This document shows positions 57,302 through 64,000 of a stretch of DNA of 64,000 nucleotides, piece by piece. Made by a program: the position numbers and the translations under genes. The notes below the pieces were generated by a model. It made no database searches. It was not told the DNA's origin and saw only the letters and a program-made list of their open reading frames with translations. How positions within the stretch are numbered: the stretch's first letter is position 1; each line of letters starts with the position of its first letter. The DNA comes from Streptomyces sindenensis (GTDB lineage Bacteria; Actinomycetota; Actinomycetes; Streptomycetales; Streptomycetaceae): positions 1 to 64,000 of the forward strand of contig NZ_BMSG01000021.1 in assembly GCF_014649035.1 (NCBI RefSeq). The letters are read 5' to 3'.

Positions 57302-58849
57302 GTGTCGGCCAGCACATCCCGTACGCTCCCGCCGGAGATCGCCGAGTCCGAATCTGTGATGGCGCTCATCGAGCGGGGAAAGGCTGATGGGCAGATCGCC
57401 GGCGATGACGTGCGTCGGGCCTTCGAGGCTGACCAGATTCCGCCAACCCAGTGGAAGAACGTTCTGCGCAGCCTCAACCAGATCCTCGAGGAAGAGGGTG
57501 TGACGCTGATGGTCAGTGCCGCGGAGTCGCCGAAGCGCGCCCGCAAGAGCGTCGCAGCGAAGAGCCCGGTCAAGCGCACCGCCACCAAGACTGTCGCGGC
57601 GAAGACCACCGTGACCAGGACCGTCGCGGCCACCGCCGCCCCGGCGGCCGAGAGCGCGGACGCGGTGGCCGACGACGCCGTCGCGGCCGCTCCGGCAAAG
57701 AAGGCGGCGGCCAAGAAGACCGCTGCCAAGAAGACAGCCGTGAAGAAGACGGCGGCCAAGAAGACCGCCGCGAAGAAGTCCGGCAAGCAGGACGACGAGC
57801 TCCTCGACGGCGACGAGCCGGTCGAGGAGGTCAAGGCCGGCAAGGGCGAGGAAGAGGAGGGCGAGGGCGAGAACAAGGGCTTCGTCCTCTCCGACGACGA
57901 CGAGGACGACGCACCTGCGCAGCAGGTCGCCGTCGCCGGCGCCACCGCCGACCCGGTCAAGGACTACCTGAAGCAGATCGGCAAGGTCCCCCTCCTCAAC
58001 GCGGAGCAGGAGGTCGAGCTCGCCAAGCGCATCGAGGCCGGTCTCTTCGCCGAGGACAAGCTGGCGAACGCCGACAAGCTCGCGCCGAAGCTCAAGCGCG
58101 AGCTGGAGATCATCGCCGAGGACGGCCGCCGGGCCAAGAACCACCTCCTGGAGGCCAACCTCCGTCTGGTGGTCTCCCTGGCCAAGCGCTACACCGGCCG
58201 CGGCATGCTCTTCCTGGACCTGATCCAGGAGGGCAACCTCGGTCTGATCCGCGCGGTCGAGAAGTTCGACTACACCAAGGGCTACAAGTTCTCCACGTAC
58301 GCCACCTGGTGGATCCGTCAGGCGATCACCCGCGCGATGGCCGACCAGGCCCGCACCATCCGTATTCCGGTGCACATGGTCGAGGTCATCAACAAGCTCG
58401 CGCGTGTGCAGCGTCAGATGCTCCAGGACCTGGGCCGCGAGCCCACCCCGGAGGAGCTGGCCAAGGAGCTCGACATGACCCCGGAGAAGGTCATCGAGGT
58501 CCAGAAGTACGGCCGCGAGCCGATCTCGCTGCACACCCCGCTCGGCGAGGACGGCGACAGCGAGTTCGGTGACCTCATCGAGGACTCCGAGGCCGTCGTC
58601 CCGGCGGACGCGGTCAGCTTCACGCTCCTCCAGGAGCAGCTGCACTCCGTGCTCGACACGCTCTCCGAGCGTGAGGCCGGCGTGGTCTCGATGCGCTTCG
58701 GTCTCACCGACGGTCAGCCGAAGACGCTCGACGAGATCGGCAAGGTCTACGGCGTGACGCGTGAGCGCATCCGTCAGATCGAGTCGAAGACGATGTCGAA
58801 GCTCCGGCACCCGTCCCGCTCCCAGGTGCTCCGCGACTACCTGGACTAG
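57302..58849 (+). CDS. hrdB: Principal sigma factor HrdB
   Basis: 515 aa sigma-70. The N-terminal region is long and variable, with a Lys/Ala repeat segment (KKTAAKKTAVKKTAAKKTAA) and an acidic stretch. Region 1.2 starts near ADPVKDYLKQIGKVPLLNAE. Region 2 contains NLRLVVSLAKRYTGRGMLFL and the -10-recognition YATWWIRQAITRAMADQA. Region 3 follows. Region 4.2 holds TLDEIGKVYGVTRERIRQIE. GTG 57302 lies 6 nt after GAGAGG; the in-frame TTG two codons earlier is less likely. It is essential and directs housekeeping transcription. Confidence 0.97.
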   Translation: MSASTSRTLPPEIAESESVMALIERGKADGQIAGDDVRRAFEADQIPPTQWKNVLRSLNQILEEEGVTLMVSAAESPKRARKSVAAKSPVKRTATKTVAAKTTVTRTVAATAAPAAESADAVADDAVAAAPAKKAAAKKTAAKKTAVKKTAAKKTAAKKSGKQDDELLDGDEPVEEVKAGKGEEEEGEGENKGFVLSDDDEDDAPAQQVAVAGATADPVKDYLKQIGKVPLLNAEQEVELAKRIEAGLFAEDKLANADKLAPKLKRELEIIAEDGRRAKNHLLEANLRLVVSLAKRYTGRGMLFLDLIQEGNLGLIRAVEKFDYTKGYKFSTYATWWIRQAITRAMADQARTIRIPVHMVEVINKLARVQRQMLQDLGREPTPEELAKELDMTPEKVIEVQKYGREPISLHTPLGEDGDSEFGDLIEDSEAVVPADAVSFTLLQEQLHSVLDTLSEREAGVVSMRFGLTDGQPKTLDEIGKVYGVTRERIRQIESKTMSKLRHPSRSQVLRDYLD

Positions 58850-58898
58850 AGCGCGGAAGGCGGCCGCCGAAGGGCGGAACGCCGAGTATTCACCGGCC

Positions 58899-58934
58899 GA
58901 GGGCCCGGAACCCCCCCAGGGGATCCGGGCCCTC
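58899..58934 (+). terminator. Terminator after hrdB
   Basis: An 11-bp stem GAGGGCCCGGA (58899-58909) with TCCGGGCCCTC (58924-58934) and a 14-nt loop, 50 bp after the hrdB stop. Confidence 0.75.
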
Positions 58935-59015
58935 CGGCGTGTCTCCGGGGCCTGACACGGACTGCCTGGATCACGCTGGGTGAAACGGTTTATCGCCTCA
59001 GTGTCAGGAGCCTCC

Positions 59016-59846
59016 ATGCCCCGTCCCCTCGTCCGTGCCCTGACCGGGGCGCTCGCCCTGACCGCCGCCTCGGCCGTGCTGCCCCTCGCCGCCCCCTCCC
59101 CGGCGGCCGCGGAGAGCATCATCATCGGCGGGCGCCCCGCCCCCGTGGCGGACAGCCCCTGGGTCGTGGCGCTGTCGAGCCGGGACCGGTTCGGCGACAC
59201 GCGCTCCGGGCAGTTCTGCGGCGGTGTGGCCGTGGCGCCCACGAAGATCCTGACGGCCGCCCACTGTCTGAGTGACGAGGCGCTCGGCGGACCGGCGAAG
59301 CGGGTGAAGGACCTGCTCGTCATCGCCGGCCGGGAGCGGCTGAGCGATTCCGGCGGCCGGGAGGTCCCGGTCCGGCGCATCTGGGTGAACCCGGCCTACG
59401 ACCCGGTCTCCAACGCGGGCGACCTCGCGGTCCTGACCCTGTCCCGCGCCCTGCCGAGGGGCGCGACCATTCCGATGGCCAGGAGCGGGGACGCCGCCTA
59501 CCGGGCCGGGACCGCCGCTGACGTCTACGGGTGGGGCGATACGACGGGCAGCGGCACGTACGCCTCCGTGCTTCGCTCCGCCCGGGTCCAGGTCCTGCCG
59601 GACGGCGACTGCGCGCGCGCCTACCCGGGCGGCCGGGAGGGTACGTACAAGGCCTCGGCGATGCTCTGTGCGGGTGAGCCCGCGGGGGGCCGGGACGCGT
59701 GCCAGGGCGACAGCGGCGGGCCGCTGGTGGCCCGTGGGCGGCTCATCGGCCTGGTGTCCTGGGGCAGCGGCTGCGGGCGGCCGGGCAGCCCCGGGGTGTA
59801 CACCCGGGTCTCCGCCGCGCTGGACTGGGCCGCGGGCCGCATCTGA
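59016..59846 (+). CDS. Secreted trypsin-like serine protease
   Basis: 276 aa S1 peptidase. Sec signal peptide of ~30 residues (LVRALTGALALTAASAVLPL, then SPAAAES), with mature start IIIGGRPAP like activated trypsin. The triad is H in TAAHCL, D in NAGDLAVL and S in CQGDSGGPLV. Cys pairs around CGGVAVAPTKILTAAHC and GSGCGRPG are typical. A specificity-pocket Asp is visible in GGRDACQGDSGG, so trypsin-like Lys/Arg specificity is likely. ATG 59016 has AGGAG 5 nt upstream; a GTG 36 bp earlier is less likely. Confidence 0.9.
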   Translation: MPRPLVRALTGALALTAASAVLPLAAPSPAAAESIIIGGRPAPVADSPWVVALSSRDRFGDTRSGQFCGGVAVAPTKILTAAHCLSDEALGGPAKRVKDLLVIAGRERLSDSGGREVPVRRIWVNPAYDPVSNAGDLAVLTLSRALPRGATIPMARSGDAAYRAGTAADVYGWGDTTGSGTYASVLRSARVQVLPDGDCARAYPGGREGTYKASAMLCAGEPAGGRDACQGDSGGPLVARGRLIGLVSWGSGCGRPGSPGVYTRVSAALDWAAGRI

Positions 59847-59957
59847 GCCGCGCCGTGCCGCCTCGGAGCCGTACGGCTTCGTGACCGGGGTCTCGGGGGC
59901 CGCAACCGCCTTCGAGGCGGCACGGGTGTACCGAGGCCCCGCAGGGCACGGGCCACC

Positions 59958-60126
59958 GGAGGCCACGTGCAGCTCCGGACGCCCCGGAGGCTCGTACAGC
60001 CCCAGAGGCCCCCGGAGGCCACACACAGCCCGGAGGTGCCAGAGGCCACGGGCAGCTCCAGAGGCCCCAGAGGCCACGTACAGCCCCGGAGGCCCCAGAG
60101 GCCACGTGCAGCCCCTCGGGCCTCCC
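59958..60126. repeat. 28-bp degenerate tandem repeat array
   Basis: Six units with a period of 27-28 bp, each with the core GAGGCCAC-N2-CAGC or close variants (GAGG at 59959, 59987, 60015, 60042, 60070, 60098). They lie between the protease stop and a terminator. No ORF of credible coding character crosses them. Sequence divergence between units implies an older array than the 46-bp one. Confidence 0.7.
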
Positions 60127-60162
60127 CTGCGGCCCGCAACACCGGCAGCGCACCGAACGAGA

Positions 60163-60195
60163 ACGGGCGGCTCCCCCAGTGGGGGAGCCGCCCGT
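60163..60195. terminator. Bidirectional terminator protease / DUF7455
   Basis: A perfect 15-bp stem ACGGGCGGCTCCCCC (60163-60177) with GGGGGAGCCGCCCGT (60181-60195), 3-nt loop. It lies between convergent genes. Confidence 0.9.
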
Positions 60196-60240
60196 CGGCC
60201 GGTCCTGGACCGGCCCCTGGCTCGTCGTGGATGCGAGGTG

Positions 60241-60474
60241 TCAGTGTTGGTCCTCGTCGGCAGCAGCCGTCTGTACGGCGGTCAGCCGATCCGTCTCATC
60301 CTGTATTTCCGCGGCGATCTTCTTGAGTTCCGGCTCGAACTTGCGCCCGTGGTGGGCGCAGAAGAGCAGTTCACCGCCGCTGATCAGGACGACGCGCAGA
60401 TAGGCCTGGGCGCCGCAACGGTCACAGCGGTCTGCTGCGGTCAGCGGGCTCGCGGGGGTCAGAACAGTAGTCAC
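60241..60474 (-). CDS. DUF7455 small zinc-binding protein
   Basis: 77 aa. CDRCGAQAYLRVVL and LLFCAHHGRKFEP supply a CxxC-CxxH metal site; the rest is helical (ELKKIAAEIQDETDRLTAV). It matches the small actinobacterial DUF7455 pattern, of unknown function. GTG 60474 has AGAGG 4 nt upstream. It is divergent from parE. Confidence 0.8.
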   Translation of the reverse strand: MTTVLTPASPLTAADRCDRCGAQAYLRVVLISGGELLFCAHHGRKFEPELKKIAAEIQDETDRLTAVQTAAADEDQH

Positions 60475-60921
60475 GTCGCCTCTTCTCTAGCTCGACGAGC
60501 TGTCGTACCAGGGTCAACATCCAACCAGGCCGAAAACGTTCCCGCTCGTGGCTTTTCTTCGAAACTTCTTCTCGGTGTGGCTGTCTGTTGCCGGTTGGCG
60601 GCGAATGTGCCGTATGCGGAGCGCTACGGTTTCGCATTGCTTGTCTAGGGGGTGGGTCCCGCCGGCCGGCTTGCCGGTTTGTTCATGAGGACGTGCCCGG
60701 AGCCTAAATGGTTCATGCGTCGAAGGGAACGTGATGTGCACGTCACTCCAACGAATGATCGAACATCCATGCGAGCTCGGATAGAGCTCGACTAGCATGA
60801 GGATTCCCCGAGGGTGGCGTTACAACCGCTCTACCAGGCCTCTGTAGGCTCTCAGCGGCAACCGACGCCCAGCCCGATACCCACGGGGGCCCCAGATGAA
60901 ATTCAGCGAGGAGCGAACCGC
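60475..60921. promoter_or_regulatory. DUF7455-parE divergent region
   Basis: About 450 bp, AT-richer than its surroundings. Features: a near-perfect palindrome GTGATGTGCACGTCAC (60731-60746); GAACATCCAT (60761-60770), identical to part of the recA SOS box but with a changed right half; and a candidate -10 TAGCAT (60793-60798). parE has GAGGAG (60908-60913), 8 nt before its GTG. No coding sequence is evident. Confidence 0.45.
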
Positions 60922-63048
60922 GTGACCGCCGAAACGTCCGTGCCGTCCACCGCGATGCTGGCCGCAGCAGGAGGCGACCGGGACAGCTCCAACTACACCG
61001 CGCGGCACCTCCTCGTCCTCGAAGGGCTGGAGGCGGTCCGCAAGCGTCCCGGCATGTACATCGGGTCCACCGACAGCCGTGGCCTGATGCACTGCCTCTG
61101 GGAGATCATCGACAACTCCGTCGACGAGGCCCTCGGCGGCTACTGCGACCAGATCGAGGTCATCCTCCACGACGACGCCTCCGTCGAGGTCCGGGACAAC
61201 GGCCGGGGCATCCCGGTGGACGTCGAGCCCAAGACGGGCCTCTCCGGCGTCGAGGTCGTCATGACCAAGCTGCACGCCGGAGGCAAGTTCGGCGGCGGCT
61301 CCTACGCGGCCTCGGGCGGTCTCCACGGCGTCGGCGCCTCCGTGGTCAACGCCCTCTCCTCCCGCCTGGACGTCGAGGTCGACCGCAACAGCGCGACCCA
61401 CTCCATCAGCTTCCGGCGCGGCGTCCCCGGCATGTTCACCGAACAGGGGCCGGACAGCCCGTTCGATCCGGCCAACGGCCTGCACAAGGGCAAGCGCGTC
61501 CCCAAGACCCGTACCGGTACCCGGGTGCGGTACTGGGCGGACCGGCAGATCTTCCTCAAGGACGCCAAGCTCAACCTGGAGACGCTCTACCAGCGGGCCC
61601 GCCAGACGGCCTTCCTCGTCCCCGGCCTCACGATCATCGTCCGCGACGAGCGGGGGCTCGACGGCGAGGGCAAGACGGAGGAGACGTTCCGCTTCGACGG
61701 CGGCATCAGCGAGTTCTGCGAGTACCTGGCCCAGGACAAGGCCGTCTGCGACGTCCAGCGCCTGAGCGGGACGGGCACCTTCAAGGAGACCGTCCCGGTC
61801 CTCGACGACCGCGGCCACATGACCGCCACCGAGGTCACCCGCGAACTCGGCGTCGACATCGCCCTGCGCTGGGGCACCGGCTACGACACGACCGTACGGT
61901 CGTTCGTGAACATCATCGCCACCCCCAAGGGCGGCACCCACGTCACCGGGTTCGAGCGCTCCCTGACCAAGACGGTGAACGAGGCGCTGCGCTCCGCCAA
62001 GATGCTGCGGGTCGCCGAGGACGACATCGTCAAGGACGACGCCCTCGAAGGGCTCACCGCCGTCGTCACCGTACGGCTCGCCGAGCCGCAGTTCGAGGGG
62101 CAGACCAAGGAGGTGCTCGGCACTTCGGCGGCCAACCGGATCGTCGCCAATGTCGTCGCCAAGGAGCTGAAGTCCTTCCTGACCTCGACGAAGCGGGATG
62201 CCAAGGCGCAGGCCCGGTCGGTGCTGGAGAAGGCCGTGGCCGCCGCCCGCACCCGGATCGCGGCCCGGCAGCACAAGGACGCCCAGCGCCGCAAGACCGC
62301 GCTGGAGTCCTCCTCGCTGCCCGCCAAGCTCGCCGACTGCCGCAGCGACGACGTCGACCGCAGCGAGCTGTTCATCGTCGAGGGGGACTCGGCGCTCGGC
62401 ACCGCCAAGCTGGCCCGGAACAGCGAGTTCCAGGCGCTGCTGCCGATCCGGGGCAAGATCCTCAACGTCCAGAAGTCGTCCGTCTCCGACATGCTGAAGA
62501 ACGCCGAGTGCGGCGCGATCATCCAGGTCATAGGAGCCGGGTCCGGGCGGACCTTCGACATCGACGCCGCGCGCTACGGGAAGATCGTTCTGCTGGTGGA
62601 CGCCGACGTCGACGGCGCCCACATCCGCTGCCTGCTGCTGACCCTCTTCCAGCGCTACATGCGCCCGATGGTCGAGGCGGGCCGGGTCTTCGCCGCGGTG
62701 CCGCCGCTGCACCGGATCGAGCTGGTCCAGCCCAAGAAGGGCCAGGACAAGTACGTCTACACCTACTCCGACAGCGAACTGCGCCAGACCCTCCTGGAGT
62801 TCCAGCGCAAGAACATCCGGATCAAGGAGTCGATCCAGCGCTACAAGGGCCTCGGTGAGATGGACGCCGACCAGCTGGCCGAGACGACGATGGACCCGCG
62901 CCACCGCACGCTGCGGCGCATCAACATCGGCGACCTGGAATCCTCCGAGCAGGTCTTCGACCTGCTGATGGGCAACGAGGTCGCGCCCCGCAAGGAGTTC
63001 ATCACGAGCTCCGCGGCCACCCTGGACCGCTCGCGCATCGACGCCTGA
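60922..63048 (+). CDS. parE: DNA topoisomerase IV subunit B (ParE)
   Basis: 708 aa GHKL ATPase subunit that decatenates chromosomes with ParC. ATP-binding motifs: WEIIDNSVDEAL, VRDNGRGIPVDV, HAGGKFGGGSYAASGGLHGV and the QTK-region EGQTKEVLGT. The TOPRIM domain has FIVEGDSALG and LLVDADVDGAHIRCLLL, and QRYKGLGEMDADQLAETTMD follows. GTG 60922 is chosen for its GAGGAG site. It is called ParE rather than GyrB because of its position beside hrdB in Streptomyces and sequence features such as the shorter TOPRIM surroundings; gyrB lies near dnaA elsewhere. Confidence 0.88.
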   Translation: MTAETSVPSTAMLAAAGGDRDSSNYTARHLLVLEGLEAVRKRPGMYIGSTDSRGLMHCLWEIIDNSVDEALGGYCDQIEVILHDDASVEVRDNGRGIPVDVEPKTGLSGVEVVMTKLHAGGKFGGGSYAASGGLHGVGASVVNALSSRLDVEVDRNSATHSISFRRGVPGMFTEQGPDSPFDPANGLHKGKRVPKTRTGTRVRYWADRQIFLKDAKLNLETLYQRARQTAFLVPGLTIIVRDERGLDGEGKTEETFRFDGGISEFCEYLAQDKAVCDVQRLSGTGTFKETVPVLDDRGHMTATEVTRELGVDIALRWGTGYDTTVRSFVNIIATPKGGTHVTGFERSLTKTVNEALRSAKMLRVAEDDIVKDDALEGLTAVVTVRLAEPQFEGQTKEVLGTSAANRIVANVVAKELKSFLTSTKRDAKAQARSVLEKAVAAARTRIAARQHKDAQRRKTALESSSLPAKLADCRSDDVDRSELFIVEGDSALGTAKLARNSEFQALLPIRGKILNVQKSSVSDMLKNAECGAIIQVIGAGSGRTFDIDAARYGKIVLLVDADVDGAHIRCLLLTLFQRYMRPMVEAGRVFAAVPPLHRIELVQPKKGQDKYVYTYSDSELRQTLLEFQRKNIRIKESIQRYKGLGEMDADQLAETTMDPRHRTLRRINIGDLESSEQVFDLLMGNEVAPRKEFITSSAATLDRSRIDA

Positions 63049-63063
63049 TCCCCGGATCCCGTC

Positions 63064-63106
63064 GCACGGCCCCCGCCCCGGTTCCGCCGGAGCGGGGGCC
63101 GCGTGC
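63064..63106 (+). terminator. Terminator after parE
   Basis: A stem of GGCCCCCGC (63068-63076) with GCGGGGGCC (63092-63100), extended by GCAC/GTGC across a small bulge, 15-nt loop. It begins 16 bp past the parE stop. Confidence 0.7.
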
Positions 63107-63261
63107 GTTTCCCGGGGGTCCCACCGGGGAAACGCGCAGCAGTCCCGGATATCTGTCACCTGAAGGGGTGAAGTCGGGCGAATGACGCGCCCGGGACCCC
63201 ACCGAACCGCCCAAGGTTGACCGTGCGGCCGAAAAGGTCCGCGAATCAGGGGAGTTGTTCG

Positions 63262-63738
63262 GTGGAGAAGGAAGCAGGGCCTCAGACCGCGGGAGTGCGG
63301 CTCGACGACCCGTGGGACGACGTACCGGCGCCCGGCCGGGGCGACCAGGACGGTACGGGAGGCGCCGCGGCCCTCGACGCGTCCGGTGCGGCGGAGCCGG
63401 ACCCCCGGCCCAGCGCGGCCGACATCTATCTGGAAGTGCACCGCAGCGACGCGTTCCGCGAGGTGCGCCGCCGCTACCGCCGCTTCGTGGCCCCCGCCGC
63501 CCTCGCCTTCCTGCTCTGGTATCTCGCCTACGTGGTCGCCGCGACCACCGCCCCCGCCCTGATGGCCCGCCCGGTCGCCGGAGCGGTCAACGTCGCGATG
63601 GTGGCGGGGCTCGGCCAGTTCCTCACCACGTTCCTGCTCACCTGGGCGTACGCACGGCACGCGCGGCTGCGCAGGGACCGGGCGGCGCTCGATCTGCGCT
63701 GGGACACCCAGGAGATGACGAGAGGGCTCGGACGGTGA
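63262..63738 (+). CDS. DUF485 membrane protein (symporter partner)
   Basis: 158 aa. An acidic, low-complexity N-terminus (~70 residues) precedes the DUF485 domain: DAFREVRRRYRRFVAPAALA, FLLWYLAYVVAATTAPALMA, then VNVAMVAGLGQFLTTFLLTW. Two membrane helices. DUF485 proteins (YjcH) are encoded with acetate symporters. GTG 63262 has GGGGAG 7 nt upstream; longer starts at 63217 or 63223 lack a site. The stop overlaps the start of the next gene (GTGA). Confidence 0.82.
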   Translation: MEKEAGPQTAGVRLDDPWDDVPAPGRGDQDGTGGAAALDASGAAEPDPRPSAADIYLEVHRSDAFREVRRRYRRFVAPAALAFLLWYLAYVVAATTAPALMARPVAGAVNVAMVAGLGQFLTTFLLTWAYARHARLRRDRAALDLRWDTQEMTRGLGR

Positions 63739-64000
63739 AAGGAGACCACCAGACCCTCGCCCTGCTGCTGTTCAGCGCGTTCATCGCGGTGACGCTCTTC
63801 ATCACCACCTGGGTCGGCCGCAACCGGCAGGGCTCCGCCGAGGAGTTCTACGCCGGCGGACGCCTCTTCACGCCCATGGAGAACGGATTCGCCATCGCCG
63901 GCGACTACATGTCTGCGGCCTCCTTCCTCGGCATCTCCGGGCTGATCGCCCTCTTCGGCTACGACGGCATGCTCTACTCCGTCGGCTTCCTCGTCGCCTG
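63735..64000 (+). CDS. Cation/acetate symporter, ActP-like (5' part)
   Basis: Runs off the right edge; 88 codons are seen. GTG 63735 overlaps the DUF485 stop by 4 bp, implying coupling. LALLLFSAFIAVTLFITTWV is TM1. EEFYAGGRLFTPMENGFAIA and GDYMSAASFLGISGLIALFG match the start of sodium:solute symporters of the ActP group, which take up acetate and short monocarboxylates. The substrate rests on the DUF485 pairing. Confidence 0.88.
   Translation, partial: MKGDHQTLALLLFSAFIAVTLFITTWVGRNRQGSAEEFYAGGRLFTPMENGFAIAGDYMSAASFLGISGLIALFGYDGMLYSVGFLVA

Noticed and set aside
60820..63660. 946-codon minus-strand frame opposite parE
   Set aside because: Antisense shadow of parE and the DUF485 gene, without recognisable domains.
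1..64000. tRNA, rRNA or tmRNA genes
   Set aside because: No cloverleaf-compatible segment with T-loop GGTTCGA/TCC signature or rRNA-like conserved sequence was noticed in the intergenic regions. A covariance-model scan would be needed to exclude small RNAs.

Overview
The window is chromosomal DNA from a Streptomyces (high GC, strong third-position GC bias, many GTG starts). It follows the conserved core-chromosome order recA-recX ... miaB-miaA-dapF-rshA-hflX ... lexA-nrdRJ ... rnhB-recQ ... whiH-hrdB-parE known from Streptomyces genomes. No rRNA, tRNA or CRISPR array was recognised.

Layout. 1-600: remnant of an insertion element with inverted-repeat ends, stopping just before the recA promoter. 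600-2650: recA-recX, SOS-controlled. 2750-6650: minus-strand genes including a cysteine dioxygenase-rhodanese pair behind a Cys-rich leader peptide, and an FAD monooxygenase. 6820-12870: glutamate-type ABC importer gluABCD with the divergent two-component system gluR-gluK. 12900-25400: an orphan TAXI binding protein, tRNA modification genes miaB and miaA, dapF, the RelA/SpoT homologue rshA, an M1 peptidase and hflX. 25470-28140: two paralogous secreted lipoprotein serine proteases. 28440-34600: a four-gene NRPS-independent siderophore (NIS) operon. 34630-41650: DinG-like helicase, lexA, and the nrdR-nrdJ operon. 41800-49230: TerD, small enzymes, a DUF4173 membrane protein, rnhB and two uncharacterised proteins. 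49440-55930: RecQ with a C-terminal phosphoribosyltransferase domain, a DUF4192 protein, a Nudix/NrtR-type protein and a fused, degenerate ABC protein. 56000-64000: whiH, the principal sigma factor hrdB, a trypsin-like protease, parE, and the start of a DUF485/acetate-type symporter operon.

Themes. Much of the window concerns DNA maintenance and nucleotide supply (recA, recX, lexA, dinG-like, nrdRJ, rnhB, recQ, parE). LexA sites are visible upstream of recA (imperfect) and lexA (perfect consensus match), and tandem NrdR boxes precede nrdRJ. Global control is represented by hrdB, whiH and rshA.

Less routine observations are these. The cysteine dioxygenase operon has an apparently leaderless Cys-rich leader ORF, followed by a strong hairpin and preceded by a 14-bp repeat array. 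A palindrome with 18-bp arms, carrying two opposed DnaA-box-like sequences, lies between recQ and the DUF4192 gene. RecQ is fused to a phosphoribosyltransferase domain. The ABC protein lacks the Walker A lysine and the H-loop histidine. The NIS operon has no local decarboxylase or N-hydroxylase gene. Several GC-rich tandem repeat arrays (17, 28 and 46 bp units) sit between genes.
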